Below are positions 38,670-45,849 of a stretch of DNA of 64,000 bases, piece after piece. This DNA is from Polynucleobacter ibericus. GTDB lineage: Bacteria; Pseudomonadota; Gammaproteobacteria; Burkholderiales; Burkholderiaceae. The stretch lies in assembly GCF_018687955.1 (NCBI RefSeq), contig NZ_CP061309.1, positions 1,840,270 to 1,904,269 on the forward strand. The letters are read 5' to 3'. The notes beneath the pieces were generated by a model. It had not been told where the DNA came from, did not search any database, and worked only from the letters and a program-made list of their open reading frames with translations. The translations under genes and the position numbers were made by a program. Each line of letters begins with the position of its first letter. Position 1 is the stretch's first letter.

Positions 38670-39224
38670 CTAATGGCTCTTCAAATAATCTATTACCCAG
38701 GCTGGATCACTATCACTTGGGAAGATAGGATAGTGAACTGCCTCGATCACGCCATTATTCGCAATTAATGTAACGCGCTTTAGTAATGTCATTCCAGCGG
38801 CTACAAAGGTGGGCATATTCAATGCCTTTTGAAATTGATAGTTCTCATCACTCACAACCGGAAATGGCAGGTGCAGTCTATCGGCCATTTCTTTTTGATA
38901 TTCCGTAGTTTGAACACTTAAACCTATAACCTCTGCACCCAAAGCTTGAAGCTCTTGATAGTGATCTCTAAATGAGCAACTTTGAGGCGTACAACCTCTT
39001 GCACCAGGAATTTGATCCCAGCCATCTGGCAAAGCAACATTGGGTTGCCCTGTCATTGGATAGCAGTAGATAACTAATCTGCCCTTGATGTCTCCAAGAT
39101 TGACGCTCTTGCCATTTGTCGCATTTAAAGAAACATTAGGGAGCCTCATTCCCCTCAAATGATTGGTTGAACCGTCATCTTGAGGAATAGGTAAATCTGT
39201 AGGAAGCTGGTTTAGGTTTGTCAT
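38670..39224 (-). CDS. Peroxiredoxin (AhpC/TSA, BCP-like)
   Basis: The 184-residue thiol peroxidase shows the redox motif GARGCTPQSCSFRDHYQEL near residue 75, with two Cys five apart as in atypical 2-Cys BCP-type peroxiredoxins, then GAEVIGLSVQTTEYQKEMADR and LPFPVVSDENYQF. It reduces peroxides. No signal peptide is seen. It ends right beside repeat R3 and so may use that repeat's hairpin as terminator. With katG next door it makes a peroxide-defence neighbourhood. Confidence 0.85.
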   Translation of the reverse strand: MTNLNQLPTDLPIPQDDGSTNHLRGMRLPNVSLNATNGKSVNLGDIKGRLVIYCYPMTGQPNVALPDGWDQIPGARGCTPQSCSFRDHYQELQALGAEVIGLSVQTTEYQKEMADRLHLPFPVVSDENYQFQKALNMPTFVAAGMTLLKRVTLIANNGVIEAVHYPIFPSDSDPAWVIDYLKSH

Positions 39225-39566
39225 TGGTAAATTCTATACAAAAAACCGTGGTCATCGGTCAAGCGGTAGATATGATCGTGAAAATGGCGTTATTTAAAGA
39301 ATTTGCGGTACTAGATTCTTAATTAAACTTTTCACAAATTAAGTAATTTTTGACCCTATATGCATTATGGGCAAAAACCTAAAAATGATTACCCCTCATC
39401 TTTGAAAAATCATCATTTAAGCTGATGCTGAAAGAGCAAAATGAATCATTCGTCCAATTTGCCCTAATTTAGGGATGAAATATTGCTCAGTAAATTAACC
39501 TTAGGCTATTCTAAGATCACAATTAACGTATTCATTTTCTGTAATTAATCCCGTGGAGAAAGCGCA
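39225..39566. other. AT-rich divergent intergenic region
   Basis: 342 bases between the peroxiredoxin and tctC-type genes. It must hold both promoters; many A/T-rich hexamers make exact boxes uncertain. CGTGGAGAAAG gives the ribosome site of the plus-strand gene. I see no repeat copy or coding frame with support. Confidence 0.5.
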
Positions 39567-40535
39567 ATGAAATTAGCTCGTAGACTTTTTTTAATGGCAT
39601 GCACATCTTTAATTAGCTTTGGCGTAGCAGCACAATCCTATCCAACCAAGCCAATCAAAATCATTGTTCCATTCGCTCCTGGAGGCAGCACAGATATTAT
39701 CGCTCGCAGTATCGCTGACCCCCTAAGCAAACAACTTGGGCAGTCTGTCATCGTTGAAAATAAAGCTGGCGGGGGTGGCTCCATTGGGGCAACCGAGGTA
39801 ATAAGATCACCAAAAGATGGCTACACTTTAGGAATCGCTACCGTCTCCACAACTGCGTCTAACCCGGCCATCAATACCAAAATTGGATATGACCCAATCA
39901 AGGATTTCACACCAATTACCAATATTGCTGCGACACCAAATATCATCGTCGTTAATCCCAATTTTCCGGCTCGTGACTACAAAACATTTATTGAGGTAAT
40001 TAAGAAAAATCCAGGAAAGTATTCGTATGCTAGCTCGGGTACTGGCGGCATTGGTCATATGCAAACTGAACTCTTCAAAAGCCTAACAGGGACTTTTATC
40101 GTACATATTCCTTACCGTGGTGCCGGGCCTGGCTTGGTTGACGTTGTGGCAGGTCAAGTTCCTATCATGTTTGACAACTTGCCATCAGCGCTCCCCTTCA
40201 TCAAAGATGGTCGTCTAATTCCCATTGTAATTGCTGCACCAAAACGTATTCCTCTCTTGCCAAATGTACCGACATTTTCTGAAGTAGGTCTCGCACCAGC
40301 AAATAGGATGGCTTACTATGGCCTGCTTGGTCCAGCAGGATTACCCAAAGATGTTGTTGATAAGATTTATGCCGCCACTCAAAAAGCAGTTGAAGATCCC
40401 GCCGTTAGAAAACGTATTGAAGACACGGGGTCGATCATTAATGTAAATGGGCCAGAAGCATTCTCCAAAGAGATTGCAGCAGAATATGCGACCTATAAAA
40501 CAGTCGTAACCAAGCAAAAATTAGAGCTAGAGTAA
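39567..40535 (+). CDS. TctC/Bug-family tripartite tricarboxylate transporter substrate-binding protein
   Basis: The 322-residue protein has a signal peptide (about 1-22, ending GVAAQ) and the Bug landmarks YPTKPIKIIVPFAPGGSTDII (just after the signal), GQSVIVENKAGGGGSIG, and VAGQVPIMFDNLPSALPFI. Such periplasmic proteins bind carboxylates. No TctA/TctB membrane subunits are nearby, as is common for orphan Bug genes in Burkholderiales. The next gene is a thioesterase on the same strand, 14 bases away. Confidence 0.92.
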   Translation: MKLARRLFLMACTSLISFGVAAQSYPTKPIKIIVPFAPGGSTDIIARSIADPLSKQLGQSVIVENKAGGGGSIGATEVIRSPKDGYTLGIATVSTTASNPAINTKIGYDPIKDFTPITNIAATPNIIVVNPNFPARDYKTFIEVIKKNPGKYSYASSGTGGIGHMQTELFKSLTGTFIVHIPYRGAGPGLVDVVAGQVPIMFDNLPSALPFIKDGRLIPIVIAAPKRIPLLPNVPTFSEVGLAPANRMAYYGLLGPAGLPKDVVDKIYAATQKAVEDPAVRKRIEDTGSIINVNGPEAFSKEIAAEYATYKTVVTKQKLELE

Positions 40536-40549
40536 TACCAATAAATTTT

Positions 40550-41056
40550 ATGGATTACTCGAATGCCCAACTAACGATTACGTTACTGATGACCCCTGAT
40601 AAGGCCAACTTTACTGGCAACGTTCATGGTGGCGACTTACTCAAATTGCTCGATCAAGTAGCTTATGCTTGTGCCAGTCGTTATGCTGGCAAACAAGCTG
40701 TTACCCTTAGCGTGGATCAAGTTACTTTTAGGCAACCTATTCATGTGGGGGAATTGGTTACGTGCCTTGCTTCAGTGAACTACACCGGCAATACATCAAT
40801 GGAAATTGGTATTAAAGTCATTGCAGAGAACATTCAGTCGCAGATTAAACGCCATGTAAATAGCTGCTTCTTTACGATGGTATCTATCGGCCAAGACGGC
40901 AAGCCTTCATCTGTGCCAACATTTACACCTACTACACCAGATGAGCTACGTCGCCACAAAGGAGCACAACTTCGCAGAGAAATGCGTCGTCAATATGAAG
41001 ATGATGCTTTAAGTATTCGAAGCTCGAAAGCCATAAGCGCCATAGATAATCATTAG
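40550..41056 (+). CDS. Acyl-CoA thioesterase (YciA/ACOT-type hotdog)
   Basis: The 168-residue hotdog enzyme has the family opening LTLLMTPDKANFTGNVHGGDLLKLLDQVAY-like region (residues about 8-40), with N-x-H-G-G-x-x-x-x-x-x-D motif for catalysis, and VDQVTFRQPIHVGELVTC. It hydrolyses acyl-CoA to free acid and CoA. The C-terminal tail is basic (RRHKGAQLRREMRRQYE). It follows the Bug gene and lies just before a palindromic repeat. Confidence 0.88.
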   Translation: MDYSNAQLTITLLMTPDKANFTGNVHGGDLLKLLDQVAYACASRYAGKQAVTLSVDQVTFRQPIHVGELVTCLASVNYTGNTSMEIGIKVIAENIQSQIKRHVNSCFFTMVSIGQDGKPSSVPTFTPTTPDELRRHKGAQLRREMRRQYEDDALSIRSSKAISAIDNH

Positions 41057-41064
41057 GACCTCAT

Positions 41065-41094
41065 GTCGTTTTAAACGACATCGATCGACGCAGG
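41065..41094. repeat. Palindromic repeat B, copy 1
   Basis: GTCGTTTTAAACGAC, a 7-base-arm palindrome, is followed by ATCGATCGACGCAGG. The same 30 bases with two changes recur at 44359-44388. The hairpin has no T-run on the minus strand. A minus-strand gene ends 24 bases to the right. Confidence 0.75.
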
Positions 41095-41117
41095 ATTTAG
41101 GGTGCTTAATCCTTAAT

Positions 41118-41501
41118 TTATCCTTTAGATAACTTAGCTCTTCCATGTATAAAAAGTTTCTTGCCCGCAAAGTTCGCTAGCAGGGAAAGAATAGCGGTGA
41201 ACGTTCCGGTCGTAATTGCTTCCGTTGTATAGCCACCAAAATGGGATGGGTGTATTAATAGGTCAGCAATAAAACACATGCCACCAGCAATTCCAGCGAC
41301 TAGATATTTATTGCTAAACCATCGATGAGTAAAAAGTGAAAGGATCAAAACGCCAAGGCCAGTGATAAATCCTGTCTCGACTGCCTTTTGAAGGTGGTCC
41401 AAGGTTGCCATCCAAATATTGCCTTGAACCATAACCAAAAGGCAGGCGGGCGTTGCTTCGCAAAATGGGGTTAAAAATATCTTAATTTTTTGAATTAGCA
41501 T
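41118..41501 (-). CDS. Small membrane protein of unknown function
   Basis: I do not recognise a family. The 127-residue product has three or four hydrophobic segments (about 43-60, 68-87 and 95-113) and a basic C-terminal tail KKLFIHGRAKLSKG. It starts about 60 bases from repeat R4 and reads away from it. Its stop lies near palindromic repeat B. Confidence 0.65.
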   Translation of the reverse strand: MLIQKIKIFLTPFCEATPACLLVMVQGNIWMATLDHLQKAVETGFITGLGVLILSLFTHRWFSNKYLVAGIAGGMCFIADLLIHPSHFGGYTTEAITTGTFTAILSLLANFAGKKLFIHGRAKLSKG

Positions 41502-41556
41502 TTTGAAAGCTTATCAATAGAATGTGGCACACGGTAACATGCTCAACCAAACTTCA

Positions 41557-41632
41557 CAAATAAAAAACCACCCGAAGGTGGTTTTGCTCTTTCTTGGTGG
41601 CCCGGGGCGGGATCGACCAGGGCCGAGGATGC
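41557..41632 (-). repeat. tRNA-Phe-end repeat R4
   Basis: Minus-strand order is GGCATCCTCGGCCCTGGTCG, then the tRNA 3' end with one T-stem change (ATCCCGCCCCGGGCCACCA), spacer, and hairpin AAAACCACC-TTCG-GGTGGTTTT. The membrane-protein gene to the right ends 16 bases away. The rest of the gap 41502-41647 holds only the promoter region of the gene on the left. Confidence 0.88.
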
Positions 41633-41647
41633 CTGATCCTTAAGTTA

Positions 41648-42253
41648 TTAGTGATTATGGCCTTGATTGTTCTTTGGCATCTGACCATTCATCATTTTCT
41701 GATGTTGTTTCATCATCTTTTCATGCTCCTCTGGATGGCAAAACTCATGATCCGAGTTACCACTCATTTGATGGGCATTCGCACCCTTATAGCCAAGAAT
41801 ACTTGGATCAAGCATGCCGGCAATCATGGCGATGTGTCCAAATACCAAGAACAAGGCAACACATATCGCATGAATCTTTAACTTACCCATTTGATCTAGT
41901 GCTCGATTAACCAAACCGAACTCTTGTAGGGCAATCCAGATCAGCGGCAATCCTGCGATGACATAAGTACTAACAGCGATTACATCAATCACCGTTCTCC
42001 ACTCGCCCGCCTGGGTAATAGGAATGATGGCATTAGTCACGATGTAATAAATGATCCCAACAAAATAAACGCCTACAGCAATTCCCGAAAAGCGATTGAG
42101 GTAATAAACAGCACCATTGAACTTGCGAGTAAAGAGTAAATATAACTCAGTAATAGCTAAGGTTTCGGCCAAAACAATTGGTATGGCCATAAAGATAATT
42201 AAATTCCAAGGCTGATTAACAGCCAATAACTCCATGTAGTGGGTCATGTTCAT
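41648..42253 (-). CDS. Polytopic membrane protein with Met/His-rich tail
   Basis: The 201-residue protein has about five membrane segments (about 15-38, 48-68, 85-108, 128-150) and a hydrophilic C-terminal tail (about 165-201) rich in His, Met and Glu: HEFCHPEEHEKMMKQHQKMM, ending NNQGHNH. It recalls a conserved family of uncharacterised permease-like proteins (possibly DUF6803-like). The tail could bind copper or another metal. It shares a cassette with the CopL-like gene upstream, and ends beside repeat R4. Confidence 0.72.
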   Translation of the reverse strand: MNMTHYMELLAVNQPWNLIIFMAIPIVLAETLAITELYLLFTRKFNGAVYYLNRFSGIAVGVYFVGIIYYIVTNAIIPITQAGEWRTVIDVIAVSTYVIAGLPLIWIALQEFGLVNRALDQMGKLKIHAICVALFLVFGHIAMIAGMLDPSILGYKGANAHQMSGNSDHEFCHPEEHEKMMKQHQKMMNGQMPKNNQGHNH

Positions 42254-42321
42254 TGTGCTTCTCCAAAATTTAAGCGTGACTAAACGTCACATATCAAGCT
42301 AACTTGTATTACGAAATTAAC

Positions 42322-42648
42322 TTAGGCTTTTGGAGGTTTATAGATGAAGTTAATCATTGGCTGAAGAACCAATGACGAGCCCTTTGAAGACGGGGCTTGG
42401 GTAGAGACTGCCGATAACTCAATACTCAATATTGGAATAACTACCAAACCCAAACAGCACTGATAACTGTCGCCATGGCAGGGTTGATTGGTATCGTGAG
42501 ACTTGCTCACCACCTCGTCACAATGATGAGCTGAGTTATCAGTAACTTGATACTGAGGCTGGTGTGCCGATAAATTAATAGGCATCACTGCCGCGTGAAT
42601 CAAGCTGGCGAATAGACTAAAGCAAAGGGCGATACATATCCTTCTCAT
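42322..42648 (-). CDS. Small secreted His/Cys protein (CopL-like)
   Basis: The 108-residue product has a signal peptide (about 1-19, ending LIHAA) and a His/Cys-rich middle (HHCDEVVSKSHDTNQPCHGD then SYQCCLG) that looks metal-binding, as in CopL-like copper-resistance leaders. Function is not proven. The start codon lies only about 25 bases from the repeat R5 hairpin, so its promoter must overlap that repeat; TAGAAT just before the gene is a candidate -10. Confidence 0.65.
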   Translation of the reverse strand: MRRICIALCFSLFASLIHAAVMPINLSAHQPQYQVTDNSAHHCDEVVSKSHDTNQPCHGDSYQCCLGLVVIPILSIELSAVSTQAPSSKGSSLVLQPMINFIYKPPKA

Positions 42649-42667
42649 AATTCCATTCTACGCCCAA

Positions 42668-42740
42668 CAAACGAAAAAACCACCCGAAGGTGGTTTTGGT
42701 GTTTCTTGATGGCCCGGGGCGGAATCGACCGAAGCCTAGG
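42668..42740 (-). repeat. tRNA-Phe-end repeat R5
   Basis: Intact hairpin and spacer; the tRNA 3' block TTCCGCCCCGGGCCATCA differs from the tRNA by one base in CCA. The outer part (CCTAGGCTTCGGTCGA on the minus strand) is more diverged than in R4, R7 and R8. The DUF1398-type gene ends six bases to the right. Confidence 0.88.
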
Positions 42741-42745
42741 AACTC

Positions 42746-43144
42746 TCATCCTTGCGGAAAATGCTCAATATGAACTTCGCCCTGCCGTCCGAAATAACTC
42801 ACATGCTTTCCAGTTATCCAAACGATGTATCCGACACAGCCGGCAGACATCGTTAACTTAAGAAATTCAGGATATCTCACCGCATCACTTTGAGCTCCGC
42901 GAATGGCTGAAACAATGCCATCTTTATTAAATGAATTTGGGATCTCCACCAGAGGCATCTCCATAGGGACAGTACAAACCTCATGGTTTGACAAATAATA
43001 TGTTGTTGATTGGTTGCGATAATCAGCGAAATATGATTCGACGCCAACCTCAACCAAGCGACCCAATGCCTCTGGGAAGGTTAGAAGACCAGCATGAGAT
43101 TGATGAGCACATTTTTCAATAACGTCTTTTATATTCGGATTCAT
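42746..43144 (-). CDS. DUF1398 family protein
   Basis: The 132-residue soluble protein matches DUF1398 (YbcV-like): NIKDVIEKCAHQSHAGLLTFPE at the start, then LVEVGVESYFADYRNQSTTYY, the central VSAIRGAQSDAVRYPEFLK, and AGCVGYIVWITGKHVSYFGRQG near the end. The function is unknown to me. I chose the ATG at 43144 because GAGG stands six bases before it; an upstream in-frame ATG at 43156 is less well placed. It is the sole gene between R5 and R6. Confidence 0.83.
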   Translation of the reverse strand: MNPNIKDVIEKCAHQSHAGLLTFPEALGRLVEVGVESYFADYRNQSTTYYLSNHEVCTVPMEMPLVEIPNSFNKDGIVSAIRGAQSDAVRYPEFLKLTMSAGCVGYIVWITGKHVSYFGRQGEVHIEHFPQG

Positions 43145-43183
43145 AAGCAACCTCAAATTGATAGCTTGAATTATCTCGCCTCA

Positions 43184-43258
43184 TAAATGAAAAAACCACC
43201 CGAAGGTGGTTTTAGTGTTTCTTGGTGGCCCGGGGCGGAATCGACCAGAGCCTGGGAT
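43184..43258 (-). repeat. tRNA-Phe-end repeat R6
   Basis: Intact hairpin, spacer and tRNA 3' end TTCCGCCCCGGGCCACCA. The outer part reads CATCCCAGGCTCTGGTCGA on the minus strand, slightly different from R4 and R8. The stop codon of the lipoprotein gene is 16 bases away. Confidence 0.9.
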
Positions 43259-43274
43259 GTTAAATTCTAATTAA

Positions 43275-43670
43275 TTACATCTTAATAATCTGCCACGCAC
43301 CTTCTGAGCGGCCATCACCAATCTTGTCCCCAGGTTTTGTATCCTTGGCATAGAAATACAAAGGCATGCCATTAAAAGCTAACTGCTTTTTGCCATCATC
43401 GCGTGTAACGATTGAATAGCCAGCAGAGACGGCAGGACTGCCATCAACTAGTAGAGGTGGCCAATTCGTTGCGCACATCCCATTACAAACTGACTTGCCT
43501 GAGCCGGCTACATCCTTGGTATAGATATACAAGGTCATGTTGTTGTTACCTGCTAAAACGCCATCGTTAGCCTTAGTAAAGGGGGCTAATGCTACTCCAG
43601 TCATTGACGCACAAGCGGCAAGAGTCACGGCTGCGACTAAGCCTATTAATACGGTTTTAATTCTATTCAT
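43275..43670 (-). CDS. COG4315-type secreted lipoprotein
   Basis: The 131-residue protein has a lipoprotein signal (lipobox LAAC, Cys near 19) and the secreted-repeat pattern of COG4315: LYIYTKDVAGSGKSVCNGMCATNWPPL, with a Cys pair, then LAFNGMPLYFYAKDTKPGDKIGDG and GAWQIIKM. The family is found in the cell envelope of many bacteria with no settled role; some members are in redox or iron contexts. It is transcribed with the DM13 gene upstream. Confidence 0.87.
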   Translation of the reverse strand: MNRIKTVLIGLVAAVTLAACASMTGVALAPFTKANDGVLAGNNNMTLYIYTKDVAGSGKSVCNGMCATNWPPLLVDGSPAVSAGYSIVTRDDGKKQLAFNGMPLYFYAKDTKPGDKIGDGRSEGAWQIIKM

Positions 43671-43812
43671 AGTTGTCTCCTCTTATTCGAATCCATACTT
43701 TAAACCTAATTTATGTCTTTTGTTTTACACGAAATCTGTCAGTAGGCTCTGCATCTCAATAAATGCAATCTCATTTGCCAGATCAGATAGCAAAGCCATA
43801 AACTTCGTTTTC

Positions 43813-44307
43813 TTACCTTACGGAAAGTAAATCAGCTGATCCTATGTACTCTTTGAACTGCTTACACCAAATCAACACGCTGTTTACCTCTTCTGGGTTT
43901 TGCGTCTTTAAAAGATAGAATGCGGCACCATTGGGCTTTTTAATGCGACCAACCTCAATCTGCTGGGCACTGAACTCATCATTATCTTTAATGGCAGGTT
44001 TACTGCTGATATAGATGTGATAGTCCGGCCCAGGGCTGGACTTAAAGTCCTCGCTGGACTGTAAAAATAATTGATTGCCAACTTTGACTAACGACCACTC
44101 ACCAGAGGAATTGTGTATCAAATCCTGTCCCTTAGCGTTTTTATCAATTTGTCCTCGCTTGAGGATTTCGCCTTCAACTTTTTGGTTGTCCTCAAAACGT
44201 GACTTAATATCTTGTGCGTGACCACGGATTGCGTCAAGAAGCTGGGCGCTTGCTGAAATTGGAAGCAGCAAGAAAACGCTTAAAAAGAGGATATTTAATT
44301 TATTCAT
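43813..44307 (-). CDS. Secreted DM13-domain protein
   Basis: The 164-residue product has a signal peptide (about 1-20, ending ASAQ) and a DM13 domain (about 60-164): LVKVGNQLFLQSSEDFKSSP, GPDYHIYISS and VLIWCKQFKEYIGSADL with the conserved Cys. DM13 is proposed to bind a redox or heme group. I chose ATG 44307 because GAGG lies six bases upstream. It heads the R6-R7 cassette together with the COG4315-type lipoprotein. Confidence 0.8.
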   Translation of the reverse strand: MNKLNILFLSVFLLLPISASAQLLDAIRGHAQDIKSRFEDNQKVEGEILKRGQIDKNAKGQDLIHNSSGEWSLVKVGNQLFLQSSEDFKSSPGPDYHIYISSKPAIKDNDEFSAQQIEVGRIKKPNGAAFYLLKTQNPEEVNSVLIWCKQFKEYIGSADLLSVR

Positions 44308-44358
44308 CCAAAGCCTCATAAAGTAACTAGCATCAATATAGATCCTTTCACAATATTT

Positions 44359-44388
44359 GTCGTTTTAAACGACATCGACTGACGCAGG
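44359..44388. repeat. Palindromic repeat B, copy 2
   Basis: GTCGTTTTAAACGAC followed by ATCGACTGACGCAGG, differing at two bases from copy 1 (41065-41094). A related palindrome CGTCCTTTTAAAGGACG lies 17 bases further on (44406-44422). Both sit between the DM13 gene start and repeat R7. Confidence 0.72.
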
Positions 44389-44470
44389 GATGTCTAATTG
44401 ATTCGTCCTTTTAAAGGACGGTTCATGCTAGAGATATACGGCTCTAATGGCATCTACACCTGCCAAACCA

Positions 44471-44547
44471 CAAATGAAAAAACCACCCGAAGGTGGTTTT
44501 GGTGTTTCTTGGTGGCTCGGGACGGAATCGACCGGGACCGAGGATGC
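44471..44547 (-). repeat. tRNA-Phe-end repeat R7
   Basis: Intact hairpin and spacer; two changes in the tRNA acceptor part (TCCGTCCCGAGCCACCA). The outer part on the minus strand is GGCATCCTCGGTCCCGGTCG. The stop codon of the next gene directly abuts it (44548-44550). Confidence 0.9.
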
Positions 44548-45081
44548 CTACCCATTTGAATATTCTGGGTTAAAAGTTTGAAACAAGCTAATGCCTAGAA
44601 GGGCAATAAATGAAAGTAGCGAAAATGCGTTAATTAATTTCGCCTTTTTATTTACTGAATCTGCGTTCATAAACCCAACTATTGCCAAAAGAACACTCAA
44701 CACTGCCAACTGAGAAAGGCTAATAAGCATTAGGGTTGCCAGATTCCAAAAACCTACAGCACCGGGAACTAAGTCTTGGTGAACAATATATTGCTCTTTT
44801 CCCGCGCCAAATACGCCTACGAAAAATGTACCGAGCCAGTTAGCCCAAAGAGACACATATAGAGAGATGGTTGCGATCTTTTTTGAAAACGGTGGCAAGG
44901 ATAGTTGTGGCCACATCCAGGCAAAAGAAAAAAATACAAGGGCTTGTACAACACCAATCAGGTGGGCCTGTAGCAAGCCGATTTGTGCCATTGCGTAAGG
45001 CGAGTAAATGGGCGCCAATAAACCGCACATCAACATTAATAAACCTGATATTAAGAAATATCTATTAAATTGAAAATTCAT
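44548..45081 (-). CDS. Membrane protein, possibly hydroxylaminobenzene mutase-like
   Basis: The 177-residue protein has four or five membrane segments. The pattern LQAHLIGVVQALVFFSFAWM followed by WANWLGTFFVGVFGAGKEQY (about residues 35-95) recalls HabA/HabB-type hydroxylaminobenzene mutases and related small membrane proteins. I am not sure of the enzymatic role. Only gene between R7 and R8; its stop codon touches R7. Confidence 0.62.
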   Translation of the reverse strand: MNFQFNRYFLISGLLMLMCGLLAPIYSPYAMAQIGLLQAHLIGVVQALVFFSFAWMWPQLSLPPFSKKIATISLYVSLWANWLGTFFVGVFGAGKEQYIVHQDLVPGAVGFWNLATLMLISLSQLAVLSVLLAIVGFMNADSVNKKAKLINAFSLLSFIALLGISLFQTFNPEYSNG

Positions 45082-45140
45082 TGCCGGCCTTAATGTTGAG
45101 TGTCGGATAGTGAAATATTAACTTAGATAGTCCAGCACCC

Positions 45141-45218
45141 CAAATGAAAATAGCCCAACAAGTGGGCTATTCTGTTTCTTGGTGGCCCGGGGCGGAATCG
45201 ACCAGGGCCCAGGATGCT
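45141..45218 (-). repeat. tRNA-Phe-end repeat R8, with a replaced hairpin
   Basis: The outer part and the tRNA 3' end TTCCGCCCCGGGCCACCA are perfect, but the hairpin is TAGCCCA-ACAAG-TGGGCTA instead of the shared ACCACC/GGTGGT stem. The flanking CAAATGAAAA and TGTTTCTTGG are the same as in other copies. The brnA stop is 16 bases to the right. Confidence 0.88.
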
Positions 45219-45234
45219 CGATCCAACCTCTAGA

Positions 45235-45444
45235 CTACTTCCAACTGAGATTTAGTTTCTTATGAGTGGCCGCACAATCTCTCAAATAGAGATTGATTAG
45301 GCTTTGATATGGAATGCCCACCTCCTCTGATACAGACTTGAAGTAGCTCACTGAATCTTCATCTAGTCTTATGGTAATGGGCTTCTTGAGCATTGAAGCA
45401 TATGGATTTTTACGAGCTTTTGAGAAATCATATTCTTTACGCAT
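45235..45444 (-). CDS. brnA: BrnA-type antitoxin
   Basis: The 69-residue protein begins RKEYDFSKARKNPYASMLKK and then has a ribbon-helix-helix DNA-binding domain ITIRLDEDSVSYFKSVSEEVG, followed by PYQSLINLYLRDCA. This is the BrnA pattern. It would bind BrnT to neutralise it and bind the shared promoter. It follows brnT by 11 bases on the same strand, the usual order for brnTA. It ends next to repeat R8. Confidence 0.87.
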   Translation of the reverse strand: MRKEYDFSKARKNPYASMLKKPITIRLDEDSVSYFKSVSEEVGIPYQSLINLYLRDCAATHKKLNLSWK

Positions 45445-45455
45445 ATTCGTAACCT

Positions 45456-45734
45456 TTAATAAGTTTTTATCTCTTTGGCAGTTGCCTTACGGGCTGAAAT
45501 AATACGAATGACATTGCCCTCACTTCGATAACAATGGCAAACCAAAATTACACGTAGAGAATGGCTTACCCCTAACAAAATAAATCTGTCTTCATCTTCC
45601 GAATGATCAGGATCAGAAATTAGTTTGGCACTTTCATCATAAAACACAGATTTCGCTTCTTCAAAAGAAACGCCGTGTTTCTTCAGGTTAGCCGAAGCCT
45701 TTCTGGGCTCCCATTCAAATCGCAATGAAGTCAT
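45456..45734 (-). CDS. brnT: BrnT-family toxin (DUF497)
   Basis: The 92-residue protein shows the BrnT/DUF497 core: RFEWEPRKASANLKKHGVSF near the start, EEAKSVFYD, the DRFILLGVS strand, and IRIISARKATAKEIKTY at the end. BrnT is a RelE-like ribonuclease toxin. I start it at ATG 45734, since the family starts near F-E-W; an upstream in-frame ATG (45749) would lie inside the operator palindrome. Confidence 0.9.
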   Translation of the reverse strand: MTSLRFEWEPRKASANLKKHGVSFEEAKSVFYDESAKLISDPDHSEDEDRFILLGVSHSLRVILVCHCYRSEGNVIRIISARKATAKEIKTY

Positions 45735-45751
45735 ATGTACATTGTACATAT
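45733..45751. promoter_or_regulatory. Operator-like palindrome at the brnT start
   Basis: ATATGTACA and TGTACATAT are perfect 9-base inverted arms with one base between them. The palindrome overlaps the brnT ATG, which fits autorepression by the BrnT-BrnA complex. Confidence 0.65.
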
Positions 45752-45816
45752 ATTAACTGGAGTAATCAACGGGGGTAAAAAGCTGAGCCACGGAGCTTCA
45801 TCCCCAAGGTCAAACG

Positions 45817-45840
45817 AAAAAACCACCCGAAGGTGGTTTT
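45817..45840 (-). terminator. Terminator of tRNA-Phe
   Basis: On the minus strand AAAACCACC-TTCG-GGTGGTTTT followed by more T residues, ten bases after the tRNA. The same hairpin is copied in repeats R1 and R4-R7, and in changed form in R2 and R3. Confidence 0.93.
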
Positions 45841-45849
45841 GGTGTTTCT

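Noticed and set aside
41594..41910. Plus-strand frames starting within repeat R4
   Set aside because: They are antisense to the His-rich tail of the membrane protein and start inside the tRNA relic.
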